DNA from: JARDZU01 sp050741975
GTDB lineage: Bacteria; Actinomycetota; Acidimicrobiia; Spongiisociales; ZC4RG35
DNA: 64,000 nt
Reading direction: 5' to 3'
NCBI GenBank assembly: GCA_050741975.1
Contig: JBOGET010000077.1
Span: 6,244-70,243, forward strand
In this document: positions 54,042-62,405 of the stretch, one piece after another
Position numbering within the stretch: position 1 is the first letter of the stretch
Layout of the letters: each line of letters starts with the position of its first letter
Made by a program: the position numbers and the translations under genes
Notes under the pieces: generated by a model
What the model was told of the DNA's origin: nothing
The model's input: the letters and a program-made list of their open reading frames with translations, nothing else
The model's database searches: none

Positions 54042-54580
54042 ACCGGGAGGCGGGTGTCGCGGTGTTCGGCTCGTCGCAGACGGAGCCGGGCTCGACGGAG
54101 TGGGAGGAGGCCCACCGGGCCGGGGCGCGCATCGCCGGCGCCGGGTTCACCGTCATCACCGGCGGGTACGGAGGGACGATGGAAGCGGTATCCAGCGGCG
54201 CGGCCGAGGCCGGTGGCCATGTGATCGGCGTCACCGCCCCGGTCCTGTTCCCGAACCGGTCCACCCCGAATCCGTACGTCCATGAGGTGATCGAGGCATC
54301 CAGCCTGGCCAACCGGATCGACATCATGATGCAGAGATCGGACGCCACCCTGGCCCTGCCGGGTTCGATCGGGACCGCCGCCGAGCTCCTCATCTCCTGG
54401 AACACCAACCACATCCTGCGACAGGGTGGGGCCACACCACGGGTGAGCGTGGCAGTGGGCCCGGGCTGGAAGGCTCTGGCCCGGGCGCTCGTCGACATGG
54501 CCGGTGCCTTCGAGGACGATCTGGTGTGGGTGGACACGGTCGATGAGGGCGTCGACTGGATCCTGGGCCCCGGTGACTAG
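54038..54580 (+). CDS. LOG-family (TIGR00725-type) protein
   Basis: 180 aa; TTG start overlapping the E1 stop (TTGA). Nucleotide-binding Rossmann-like pattern VAVFGSSQTEPGSTEWEEAH, VITGGYGGTMEAVSSGAAEA and ALPGSIGTAAELLISWN. The LOG motif PGGxGTxxE here has Ser for the second Gly (PGSIGTAAE). Some relatives cleave nucleoside monophosphates to make cytokinin bases; activity here is uncertain. Confidence 0.88.
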   Translation: MNREAGVAVFGSSQTEPGSTEWEEAHRAGARIAGAGFTVITGGYGGTMEAVSSGAAEAGGHVIGVTAPVLFPNRSTPNPYVHEVIEASSLANRIDIMMQRSDATLALPGSIGTAAELLISWNTNHILRQGGATPRVSVAVGPGWKALARALVDMAGAFEDDLVWVDTVDEGVDWILGPGD

Positions 54581-54647
54581 TGCTAACAGGCGAAAACCAA
54601 GAGCCCTTCCTCGGTGTCGACACAGGGCCTTATCCTCGACTGTGCCC

Positions 54648-54857
54648 ATGAGTCACGTGCGCCCCGAGGAGACCTCGCTCTTTCACCGGAAGTTCTCGTG
54701 CCGCCGGGGACGTCACCGCTTCGGGGTGGGCCAGCAGGTCGGCGGCGGGATCATCCGCCGAGTATGTGTCGCCTGCGGGTCGGTGACGATCGATCTCACC
54801 GGTGTCACCGACACCGAAGACGACCGGATGATGCTGCGGGAACGCTTGGGGGGGTAG
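54648..54857 (+). CDS. Small cysteine-containing protein
   Basis: 69 aa. Residues FSCRRGRHRFGVGQQVGGGI and RRVCVACGSVTIDLTG give one Cys followed by a CxxC pair, like a zinc ribbon missing one ligand (a His is nearby). Not recognised. It sits between the LOG and NUDIX genes on the same strand with normal codon bias. No ribosome site. Confidence 0.6.
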   Translation: MSHVRPEETSLFHRKFSCRRGRHRFGVGQQVGGGIIRRVCVACGSVTIDLTGVTDTEDDRMMLRERLGG

Positions 54858-54870
54858 AGGGGCCGCGATC

Positions 54871-54876
54871 TAAAGT
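54871..54876 (+). promoter_or_regulatory. Predicted -10 box, NUDIX-phosphatase gene
   Basis: TAAAGT, seven bases, then GTG 54884. No ribosome site. Confidence 0.45.
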
Positions 54877-54883
54877 CCCCGCC

Positions 54884-55762
54884 GTGACACGACTCATCCG
54901 AGCCGCCGGGGGTGTCGTCTACCGCAAGACGCGTAAGGGCAACCTCCGGGTCCTGGTCGGCCATCGCCCGCAATACGACGACTGGTCCCTGCCCAAGGGC
55001 AAGGCCGACTCCGGTGAGACCCCGGAGGAGACCGCGGTGCGCGAAGTGCTCGAGGAGACCGGATATCACTGCCGGATCGTTGCCCCGTTGGGGACCACCA
55101 GATATCGGGTTCGAGGTGGGGTCAAGGAGGTGAACTGGTTCGCGATGAAGCCACTTCCCGACAGCCCCGGGTTCGAGAAGAATTCGGAGATCGACGAGAT
55201 CAAGTGGCTGTCGCGACGCCGGGCGTCGAAACAACTCAGCTACGACCAGGATCGGGACCTGGTCGGAGACACCGACCTGAAGACACTGGCCCAGAGCGGC
55301 ACCCTGTACCTCCTCCGGCACGCCACTGCCGGCGACCGGTCGACATGGAAGGGCCGGGACGAGACGCGATCGCTCACCAAGAAGGGCCGTCGACAGTCCG
55401 AGGCCATCACCCGGTCACTGGCCGAGGCCGGGATCGAGCGCATCCTCTCCAGCCCTTATGACCGGTGTGTGCAGACGGTCGAACCACTGGCCAAGCTGAC
55501 CAAGGCCCGGATCGAGACCTCGGATCTGCTGGCCGAGGAGCCGGACATCGACGGGGCCTATGCCCTCATCGACGATCTGGTCGGCACCAATTCGGTGATC
55601 TGCTCGCATGGCGACGTGATCCCTGCCCTGATAAACCGGATGATGTGGGTGGGGCTCAGCCTGAGCTCACGTTTCTACTGCTCCAAGGGCTCGATCTGGA
55701 AAGTCGAGATCGACGGCGGAAAGTTCACCACCGGCCACTACATCCCGCCACCCGAGGTCTGA
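54884..55762 (+). CDS. NUDIX hydrolase fused to SixA-type histidine phosphatase (MutT1-like)
   Basis: 292 aa from GTG 54884. N-terminal NUDIX box: GKADSGETPEETAVREVLEE (GX5EX7REUXEEXGU). After ~135, a histidine phosphatase domain begins TLYLLRHATAGDRSTWKGRD and includes SSPYDRCVQTVEP and VICSHGDVIPAL. M. tuberculosis MutT1 (Rv2985) has the same layout and degrades oxidised guanine and dinucleoside polyphosphates, so a nucleotide-pool sanitising role is likely. Confidence 0.93.
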   Translation: MTRLIRAAGGVVYRKTRKGNLRVLVGHRPQYDDWSLPKGKADSGETPEETAVREVLEETGYHCRIVAPLGTTRYRVRGGVKEVNWFAMKPLPDSPGFEKNSEIDEIKWLSRRRASKQLSYDQDRDLVGDTDLKTLAQSGTLYLLRHATAGDRSTWKGRDETRSLTKKGRRQSEAITRSLAEAGIERILSSPYDRCVQTVEPLAKLTKARIETSDLLAEEPDIDGAYALIDDLVGTNSVICSHGDVIPALINRMMWVGLSLSSRFYCSKGSIWKVEIDGGKFTTGHYIPPPEV

Positions 55763-55831
55763 TCTCCTTCCCCGTTCTCGTTTCCAGCCAGTCTCGCCGG
55801 TGCGAGGCCATGGCCCAGAACGCTGGTCTCG

Positions 55832-55837
55832 TATATT
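55832..55837 (+). promoter_or_regulatory. Predicted -10 box before HerA-like remnant
   Basis: TATATT then six bases then ATG 55844. The best AT-rich box of this class in the window, kept although the gene is broken. Confidence 0.4.
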
Positions 55838-55843
55838 CGGGCC

Positions 55844-56488
55844 ATGGAAACCGAGAATGGCTCCTTCTTCATCGGGCACGAGACGGGCGAGAACGGCAAG
55901 CCTGTCATCTACGACGGGGCCGATCTCACCACCCACGGGGGGATCGTGGGCATGACCGGCTCGGGCAAGACCGGGCTCGGCATCACCATCCTGGAAGAAG
56001 CCCTGCTCACGAGATTCCATGCCTGATAATCCTGTCCACCCAGAACCCGGTCGACCTCGATTACAAGGTGATGTCCAACGCCGGGACCTGGATGGAGGGG
56101 CGTCTTCAGACCGAGAACGACAAGAGGCGAATCCTGGAGGGGATGGAGAGCGCCACGGGGACGGTCGACGTCAAGACTTCTCTCCGGGGCCGGTGACCTG
56201 ATCGGCGCCATGCTCGGGGGCAGGAAGCGATCCAACCCTCTGGGACAGGCCGCCCGCCGCCGGGCTGCCAGCCGGAGGCGCGGAGCCGGGTCGAGACCGC
56301 CGGCCAGAACGTAGAGGACGAACGTCTGGAGCTCGAGGACCTGGAACAGGAGCTAGCCGGAAGATCGCCGCCATCACCGACGAATATGCCGCCAACGCCG
56401 AGCAGATCGAGGAGATCAGATCCCCCTGGAGAAGACCGACATCAGGATGGCTCAGCTGAGGCTGGTGTGGGTCCCGACCAATCCGTGA
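55844..56488 (+). pseudogene. Remnant of a HerA-like (DUF87) ATPase
   Basis: The first frame encodes METENGSFFIGHETGENGKP then GIVGMTGSGKTGLGITILEE (Walker A) and stops at 56024. Other frames continue with LIILSTQNPVDLDYKVMSNA, GTWMEGRLQTENDKRRILEG, LIGAMLGGRKRSNPLGQAAR and, near the end, EKTDIRMAQLRLVWVP. These are the start and end of a protein usually about 700-800 aa long, so most of the middle (~500 residues) is deleted and the rest frameshifted. Not functional. No full copy is in the window. Confidence 0.75.
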
Positions 56489-56538
56489 TTGGGACGCTCA
56501 GGGTCAAATGCGGACCTGGCGGTCCCCATCAGGGAGGG

Positions 56539-56913
56539 TCAGACGGTGTCGACCAGAGCCTTGAGCAGGTCACGGATCGAGACGACGCCGAGGAGGGACC
56601 CTTCATCGTCGATGACCGGGAGATGGCGGTAGCCGGACTCGGCGATCCACGCCGCCGCGTCCCACACGTCCAGATCGGGGTCAAAAGTGTCGGGGTCGCC
56701 GCTCATGATCGCCGCCACCCGGGTGTCGAGATCGATCCCCTCGGCGACAGAGCGGCGAATGTCACGCTCGGTGACGAGCCCCACTAGCTCCCGTCCTTCC
56801 ACCACAGCCAGCGAACCGTGATCCGAGCCCTCCATCGCCACCGCCGCTTCGAGCACGGTCGTGTCCGGGCCACAGACGTGCGGGGCATTCCCCACGAGAT
56901 CACCCAGTCTCAT
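56539..56913 (-). CDS. CBS-domain pair protein
   Basis: 124 aa made of two CBS motifs: VLEAAVAMEGSDHGSLAVVE with GLVTERDIRRSV, and VWDAAAWIAESGYRHLPVID with LLGVVSIRDLL. Such stand-alone pairs bind adenine nucleotides and act as sensors. Partner unknown. It is downstream of the sigma factor but beyond its terminator. Confidence 0.93.
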   Translation of the reverse strand: MRLGDLVGNAPHVCGPDTTVLEAAVAMEGSDHGSLAVVEGRELVGLVTERDIRRSVAEGIDLDTRVAAIMSGDPDTFDPDLDVWDAAAWIAESGYRHLPVIDDEGSLLGVVSIRDLLKALVDTV

Positions 56914-56949
56914 CGGAAGACACGTTAGATGACCACCTCATGAGCAGAA

Positions 56950-56978
56950 GAAAGACCCGCCGGGCAGGCGGGTCTTTC
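56950..56978 (-). terminator. Terminator of the sigma-factor gene
   Basis: GAAAGACCCGCC (56950-56961) and GGCGGGTCTTTC (56967-56978) form a perfect 12-bp stem with a 5-nt loop. On the minus strand the stem runs out into TTCTTCTGCTC, adequate for intrinsic termination, 24 nt past the sigma gene stop. Confidence 0.8.
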
Positions 56979-57001
56979 TTCGATTCAAGGAGGGGTTTGA
57001 A

Positions 57002-57988
57002 TCAGACGAGGTCTGCTTCCCGAATCCCGAACGAGGGGTGGCGGAGACGGCACAGCGCCAGCTTCTCGAGCTGGCGAATCCTCTCTCTGGTGAGATTGAA
57101 CTCGTCTCCGATCTCCTCGAGGGTGCGGGGGACACCGTCGTAGAACCCGTAACGAAGGGCGAGGATCCTCCCCTCTCGTTCGGGGAGACGCTCGATGGAG
57201 ACCCGAAGAGAGTTGGCCACGTCCATCTCCTCGGTCATCTGCACCGGGTCGGCGGCGTCCTCGTCCTCGATGAAGTCCCCGAGCTGTGCGCCGTCCTCTC
57301 CTATCGGCTGCTCGAGGGAGACGGTGTCGGCCACGCTCAGGGCCAGTTCCACCTTGTCCGCGGTTACACCGGCCTCGTCGGCTATCTCCTCGGGCCGGGG
57401 GTCACGGCCGAGCTCGGCCTTCAGCGAGGCCTGGGCGGCCCGGACCGCGGCCAAGGTGTCATGGAGATGGACCGGGATACGCACGGTGCGGGACTTGTCG
57501 GCGATCGCCCTGGTGATGGCCTGTCTTATCCACCAGGTGGCATATGTGGAGAACTTGAAGCCCTTGCGCCAGTCGAACTTCTCGACGGCCCGGATGAGGC
57601 CGAGGTTGCCCTCCTGGATCAGGTCGAGGAAGTCGATGCCCGAGGTGTTTGCATAGCGGCGGGCGTTGGCCACGACGAGCCGCAGGTTGGCGGTGAGGAA
57701 GTCGTCTTTGGCCTGGGCCCCACGACGGGCCAGACGGCGCAGCTCCATCTCCTCACGTTTGCCGTTGTACTCGCCATTCTCCAGTTTCTCCGCCGCCTCC
57801 TCGCCGGCCTCGATCTTCTGTGCCAGCTCCACCTCCTGCTCGGCGGTAAGGAGGTCGTACTCGCCGATGGCCGTCAGGTACTGGGAGACCAGGTCGGTGG
57901 TGAGACGGCCGCGCTCGTCCGTCAGCTTCGAATGGAGCCGGATACGTGGCTTTTCGGTCTTCTCAGTACGCGCTTCAGCGGCAGGCAT
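57002..57988 (-). CDS. Group 2 (primary-like) sigma-70 factor
   Basis: 328 aa. Region 1.2 DLVSQYLTAIGEYDLLTAEQ, region 2 FLDLIQEGNLGLIRAVEKFD and KFSTYATWWIRQAITRAIAD, region 4 RTLEEIGDEFNLTRERIRQL. It lacks the long acidic N-terminus of RpoD/HrdB, which fits a SigB/HrdD-like group 2 factor. ATG 57988 is preceded by AGGAGG 11 nt upstream (GATCTAG between), like the gene at 17188. A separate SigR-type ECF factor is at 27.7 kb. Confidence 0.94.
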   Translation of the reverse strand: MPAAEARTEKTEKPRIRLHSKLTDERGRLTTDLVSQYLTAIGEYDLLTAEQEVELAQKIEAGEEAAEKLENGEYNGKREEMELRRLARRGAQAKDDFLTANLRLVVANARRYANTSGIDFLDLIQEGNLGLIRAVEKFDWRKGFKFSTYATWWIRQAITRAIADKSRTVRIPVHLHDTLAAVRAAQASLKAELGRDPRPEEIADEAGVTADKVELALSVADTVSLEQPIGEDGAQLGDFIEDEDAADPVQMTEEMDVANSLRVSIERLPEREGRILALRYGFYDGVPRTLEEIGDEFNLTRERIRQLEKLALCRLRHPSFGIREADLV

Positions 57989-58046
57989 CTAGATCAAGTC
58001 CTCCTGAGCCCCGTCGGGCAGGAATATGTGAATCCCGGGACGTCCA

Positions 58047-58075
58047 ACTATGACACATGGGAAGGTTTTTGTGAA
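58047..58075 (-). promoter_or_regulatory. Predicted promoter of the sigma-factor gene
   Basis: On the minus strand TTCACA (58075-58070) and CATAGT (58052-58047) are 17 bp apart, about 55 nt before the start codon. The rest of the 58000-58246 gap shows no convincing gene. Confidence 0.5.
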
Positions 58076-58246
58076 CCCCCCTCTTTTGCACAGTTCGTTT
58101 GACGTTCCGGGCACCTGGGATGGTTTCCATTGTACCGTGACGGCGGAGTTGGTTCCTCAGTCGGCGGCGGTTCACGGCACGCTTGTAGTAGCAACAACCA
58201 CATCTGACACCACCTTGTTCCATCCGCCGACCAAAGGAGAGCCGAC

Positions 58247-58609
58247 ATGACGACATCCGAGAAGGAGGTGGACGACCTCCTTGCCATCCTGCCCGAGCAA
58301 GTGCGTGACGCACTCCAACAGCTACGCGAGGTGATCCGGGCCGCCGCACCCGGGGCGACCGAAAGGATTGGCTACGGAGTTCCGGCCTTCTACTACAAGA
58401 ACCGGCCGCTGGTGTCATACGGTGCCGGCAAGAACCACTGCTCCTTCTATGTGCAGAGCCCTGCCGTCATTGAGTCCTACCAGAACGAGCTCGGGGGGTA
58501 CGACACCGCCAAGGGGACGGTTCGTTTCAGCGCCGATCGGCCACTGCCGGCCGCGCTGGTCGAGAAGCTGGTGAGGGCGCGGATGGCGGAGACCGACTCC
58601 GCCGGATAG
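58247..58609 (+). CDS. DUF1801-family protein
   Basis: 120 aa with AAAGGAGAG before ATG 58247. VDDLLAILPEQVRDALQQLR then GATERIGYGVPAFYYKNRPL and HCSFYVQSPAVIESY are typical of the DUF1801/YdhG family (some called iron chaperones by structural similarity). Function unknown. Convergent with sixA, 10 nt apart. Confidence 0.9.
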   Translation: MTTSEKEVDDLLAILPEQVRDALQQLREVIRAAAPGATERIGYGVPAFYYKNRPLVSYGAGKNHCSFYVQSPAVIESYQNELGGYDTAKGTVRFSADRPLPAALVEKLVRARMAETDSAG

Positions 58610-58619
58610 GCATCGACCT

Positions 58620-59114
58620 TCAAAGCCTGCGGTTGAATGACCGGGGGGTGAGGATCCGGGACAGGGAGCCGGCGGCCTCGGGCAGAGCATCCCAGCTGTC
58701 GAGCTCGAGCTCGATCACCGCAACCGTGGCCGTCTTCAGGTCGACCCGTTCCCCGGTCAGCCTCGCCACCAGCATCGACCAGGTGGGCTGATGGCCGACC
58801 AACATGAGCCGTCTCACATCGGGAGCCGAGGCACCGACAGCCAGCACCCCCTGTGGCCCGGACTCGTACAACGCCCGGTCGAGACGCAACTCGGTGTCCC
58901 ACTCCCCGGCCTCGATCGCCAGTTCGAGGGTGGTCCTTGCCCGAAGGGCGGTGGAGCTGATCGCGACAGGGGGAATCAGCTCTTCGGAGGCGAGCACCTT
59001 GCCCATCACCCTGGCACTCCTCACCCCACGGTCGTTGAGTGGACGTTCGTGATCCGATTCGTAGTCGGCCGCCCAATCCGACTTGGCGTGACGCATCAGC
59101 ATGAGCGTCCGCAT
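58620..59114 (-). CDS. SixA-like histidine phosphatase
   Basis: 164 aa. The phosphohistidine site is LMLMRHAKSDWAADYESDHE, with ISSTALRARTTLELA and LMLVGHQPTWSML supplying the other active residues. In E. coli SixA acts on the ArcB HPt domain and PTS; the actinobacterial target is unknown. A second such domain is fused to the NUDIX protein at 54.9 kb. Confidence 0.94.
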   Translation of the reverse strand: MRTLMLMRHAKSDWAADYESDHERPLNDRGVRSARVMGKVLASEELIPPVAISSTALRARTTLELAIEAGEWDTELRLDRALYESGPQGVLAVGASAPDVRRLMLVGHQPTWSMLVARLTGERVDLKTATVAVIELELDSWDALPEAAGSLSRILTPRSFNRRL

Positions 59115-59125
59115 GACCTCAGTCC

Positions 59126-59779
59126 CTAGCGGAGGAGCCGGCCGGCGGTGGCGAAGATCCTCGGGTCTGGATAGTCGGCGCAGTAGTTGTACAGATAGGC
59201 GACGCGGATCATCCCGTCCGGGGCCACCACGAACTCGCCGGACTGCATCCAGGGGTCATCGACCAGAGGCCGGCCCTGGGACCGGCGATCCTCCTGGAAC
59301 TGGCGCCCGGTGTCCTCTTCGAGGTCGCAGTACTCGTCCGGTGCGTCGTAGAGGGCCTGCTCCAGCGACCAATGACCCAGACCGAACGCCTTGTGAGCCT
59401 CGTACCCGGGGTCAGTCAGCATCCGGGCCGGGATGTCATATCGCTCCTTGTACCTTGCCACCCGTTCGGTGTCTCCCGGGGCGACGATGACCACATTGAG
59501 ACCGGAGTCGACATACCCCTGGTACTCCTCTTTCAGCCGCTCCGCCCGCTCCAGACCGCAGCCGCACCCCAGGTGCCGCCAGAGAAGGACCAGACCCGGC
59601 CGCTCGCCCCACACCGAGGCCAGCGACACGCGGGTCCCCTCCTCGTCGAGCACCTCGACATCGGGGGCCGAGTCGCCACGTCGCAGTGGGTTGCCTTCGA
59701 GGGTGGGGCCGGCGAGCCAGCCCTGCATCCAGCGTTGCTCGGCCGAGAGGTAGAGCGCCTGGATGTCCCGATCGGTCAT
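59126..59779 (-). CDS. Peroxiredoxin-like (AhpC/TSA-fold) protein
   Basis: 217 aa. Thioredoxin-fold pattern: RRGDSAPDVEVLDEEGTRVS, GLVLLWRHLGCGCGLERAER and VVIVAPGDTERVARYKERYD. The redox site is HLGCGCG, two cysteines separated by Gly, and not the usual TxxC or CxxC. This fits the AhpC-TSA_2/peroxiredoxin-like group that includes uncharacterised enzymes. 11 nt upstream of sixA. Confidence 0.85.
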   Translation of the reverse strand: MTDRDIQALYLSAEQRWMQGWLAGPTLEGNPLRRGDSAPDVEVLDEEGTRVSLASVWGERPGLVLLWRHLGCGCGLERAERLKEEYQGYVDSGLNVVIVAPGDTERVARYKERYDIPARMLTDPGYEAHKAFGLGHWSLEQALYDAPDEYCDLEEDTGRQFQEDRRSQGRPLVDDPWMQSGEFVVAPDGMIRVAYLYNYCADYPDPRIFATAGRLLR

Positions 59780-59810
59780 TTGCCCTCCATGGCGTCGAGG
59801 TCCAGCGACC

Positions 59811-60310
59811 CTAATCCTGCAGGGCCGGAGTCGGAGCCGGCATGATGTTCTCGATCATCTCCATCAGGTAGAGCAATGCCCCGTCGTCATAGGTCTCGAC
59901 CCTGACCGGCATCCCGGGCAAGGAGAGGGCGAACCAGTAGATGTCGGTGGTGCTCCCCTCGACCACGGCGTAGCGCAGACACTCGAGATATCCGAGCGGG
60001 GTGTCCCGCATCTCCCGATCGATGCTCGTCTTCTCGGGGGGGAAAGAGGCGTGTGACTGGAGCTCGACCCAAGTTGGCGACGTCTTCGTCGGCTCGTCGT
60101 GGAGCCACCCGGCTCGTAGCTCCGTGCCTCCTGGATCGCCTTCTCCTCGTCGACCTCGACGAACCGGATCACCCTGATCATCGTCTCGCCGGTGGGTTTG
60201 TCCACCCGGAGCCGAATCAGCCGGCCGACTGGGCAGCCTTCCCGTATCTCCTCAGGCGTGAACGGGGTCGGGGCGTCGCCATCTCGGTGCACATGGGGGT
60301 CTTTCACCAT
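59811..60310 (-). pseudogene. Frameshifted gene of unknown function
   Basis: From ATG 60310 one frame reads VKDPHVHRDGDAPTPFTPEE, GRLIRLRVDKPTGETMIRVI and ARSYEPG. One base is missing in the CCGGGTGG tract near 60107-60114, after which another frame continues WLHDEPTKTSPTWVELQSHA, GYLECLRYAVVEGSTTDIYW and ends at TAG 59811. Joined length is about 165 aa. No family recognised. A single-base sequencing error in the G run would restore it, so it may be intact in the organism. Confidence 0.65.
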
Positions 60311-60357
60311 CGGGTTCAAGGGTCGGGACGAGAAACCATTTATGGAGCCTGATGGAC

Positions 60358-60363
60358 TACGTT
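60358..60363 (+). promoter_or_regulatory. Predicted -10 box, DUF255 gene
   Basis: TACGTT, seven bases, then ATG 60371. No ribosome site. Confidence 0.45.
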
Positions 60364-60370
60364 CGGAACG

Positions 60371-62350
60371 ATGCCCAATCGTCTCGCCGAAGCCACGTCT
60401 CCCTATCTCCTCCAGCACAAGGACAACCCGGTGGAGTGGCAGGAATGGGGAGACGAGGCCTTCGCCGAGGCCCGGGCCCGGGACGTCCCCGTGCTGCTGA
60501 GCGTGGGCTACGCCGCCTGTCACTGGTGTCACGTCATGGCCCACGAGTCGTTCGAGGACCCGGAGACGGCGGCGGAGATGAACCGTCTCTACGTCAACGT
60601 CAAGGTCGACCGGGAGGAGCGGCCCGATGTCGACAGCATCTACATGGAGGCCGTCCAGGCGATGACCGGGCAAGGTGGCTGGCCGATGACGGTGTGGCTG
60701 ACCCCCGACGGCCATCCCTTCTATGCCGGGACCTACTTCCCCAACGCGGAGCATCATGGCATGCCCTCGTTCCGCACCGTGATGCGGGCGGTGTCCGACG
60801 CCTGGCAGACGAGGCGCGACGAGGTCCTGGGCCAGTCCGAGCGACTCACCGAGGCAATCAGCCGGACCATCCCCCGATCCGACGATCTACCCGGGGTCGA
60901 GGTCCTGGAACGAGCCTACGAGTCGCTGACCGCGAGCTTCGACCCGGTCAACGGCGGGTTCGGGAGCGCCCCCAAGTTCCCCCAGCAGCCGGTGCTCGAG
61001 TTGCTGCTTCGAGTGCATCGGGAGAGCTGGGCCACCAACGCCGCCCACATGTTGAAGGTGACCCTCTTCGAGATGGCACACGGCGGCATCCACGACCAGC
61101 TCGGCGGTGGCTTCGCCCGCTACTCGGTCGACGCCCAGTGGCTGGTGCCCCATTTCGAGAAGATGCTCTACGACAACGCCCAACTGGCCCGTCTCTATCT
61201 CTGGGCCGGGATCGAGCTCGACGAGCCGTACTTCGTGGAGGTGGCACGCTCCACGATCCGCTACCTGTTGACCGACCTTCGACATCCCGCGGGCGGCTTC
61301 TTCTCGGCGGAGGATGCCGACTCGGAGGGGGTGGAGGGCAGGTTCTACGTTTGGACGACCGATGAGCTGGACGAGGTATTGGGACCGGAGGACGGGGCGG
61401 AGGCGGCCCGTTTCTTCGGGGCGACGCCCCATGGCAATTTCGAAGAGTCCAACATCCTGTACCGCCGCACGACCGACCCTTGGACCGACCGGCTCGAGTC
61501 GATCCGGTCACGTCTCCTCGAGCATCGGACCGGCAGGGTCAGACCCGGTCTCGACGACAAGGTGGTGGCATCGTGGAACGGTCTGGCGATCAGGGCCCTG
61601 GCCGAGGCCGGCGCCGTCCTGGATGATGCCGGGTATCTCGAGGCGGCCCGGGAGACTGCCCGGTTCATACTCGATCACATGGTGGTCGACGGTGTGCTCC
61701 GCCGCTCGTGGCGCGAGGGGCGGGCGGGGGTAGCCGCCTTCCTCGAGGACCACGCCTCTGTGGCCCAGGGTCTGTTCGCCCTGTACGCCGCCACCGGTGA
61801 GTACGCCTGGTACGAGACGGCAGAGACCCTGACCACCGGCATTCCGCACCGGTTCGCCGACCCCGAGGGTGGGTTCTTCGACACCGCGGCAGACGGAGGG
61901 GGGCTGATCAAACGGCCCAAGGACCTGGCCGACAACCCTTCTCCCTCAGGCAACGGCCTCGCCGCCGAGGCCTTGCTCACCCTTTCCGCCTACACCGGCG
62001 ACTTCAGGCTGCGGGAACTCGCCGCCTCCACCCTGAAGGGTGCGGGGCTGCTCATGGAGCGCTACCCGTCGATGGTGGGCCATCATCTCGCTGTCCTCCA
62101 CTCCTATCTCACCGGAAGGGAGCTGGCCATCGTCGGTCCCGATTGGGCCGATCTTGCCCGTGTCTATTGGGACCGATACCGCCCTGCTGTGGTCCTCGCC
62201 CCCTCTCCGGCCGGAGACGAGCCGATCCCCCTCCTCGAGGCGCGGGCGAAACCGGGCCACACCCTGGCCTATCTATGCCGGGGCCACGTCTGCGACCTGC
62301 CCACGGAGGACCCGGTGCTGCTGGCCGGCCAGCTCGAATCGCGTTCCTAA
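60371..62350 (+). CDS. DUF255 thioredoxin-domain protein (YyaL/SSP411-like)
   Basis: 659 aa, full length. The N-terminal thioredoxin-like domain has LLSVGYAACHWCHVMAHESF (CHWC active pair) and GQGGWPMTVWLTPDGHPF. A long (alpha/alpha)6-type region resembling N-acylglucosamine epimerase follows (ADSEGVEGRFYVWTTDELDE; NPSPSGNGLAAEALLTL). Biochemical role unsettled. The stop TAA lies inside palindrome D1. Confidence 0.95.
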   Translation: MPNRLAEATSPYLLQHKDNPVEWQEWGDEAFAEARARDVPVLLSVGYAACHWCHVMAHESFEDPETAAEMNRLYVNVKVDREERPDVDSIYMEAVQAMTGQGGWPMTVWLTPDGHPFYAGTYFPNAEHHGMPSFRTVMRAVSDAWQTRRDEVLGQSERLTEAISRTIPRSDDLPGVEVLERAYESLTASFDPVNGGFGSAPKFPQQPVLELLLRVHRESWATNAAHMLKVTLFEMAHGGIHDQLGGGFARYSVDAQWLVPHFEKMLYDNAQLARLYLWAGIELDEPYFVEVARSTIRYLLTDLRHPAGGFFSAEDADSEGVEGRFYVWTTDELDEVLGPEDGAEAARFFGATPHGNFEESNILYRRTTDPWTDRLESIRSRLLEHRTGRVRPGLDDKVVASWNGLAIRALAEAGAVLDDAGYLEAARETARFILDHMVVDGVLRRSWREGRAGVAAFLEDHASVAQGLFALYAATGEYAWYETAETLTTGIPHRFADPEGGFFDTAADGGGLIKRPKDLADNPSPSGNGLAAEALLTLSAYTGDFRLRELAASTLKGAGLLMERYPSMVGHHLAVLHSYLTGRELAIVGPDWADLARVYWDRYRPAVVLAPSPAGDEPIPLLEARAKPGHTLAYLCRGHVCDLPTEDPVLLAGQLESRS

Positions 62351-62389
62351 TGCAGGGCGTCACGCATATGTGACGCCCTGCATAAGGAA
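62344..62389. repeat. Palindrome D1 at the DUF255 stop
   Basis: TTCCTAATGCAGGGCGTCAC (62344-62363) and GTGACGCCCTGCATAAGGAA (62370-62389) pair with one mismatch around GCATAT. It separates the convergent DUF255 and MBL genes. A second copy is at 63209. Confidence 0.85.
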
Positions 62390-62405
62390 AGGCCCGGCTC
62401 GCTCG

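Noticed and set aside
58050..58250. 66-codon frame upstream of the DUF1801 gene with an ATGA overlap
   Set aside because: No ribosome site, lies over the sigma-factor promoter region, and has no recognisable features.
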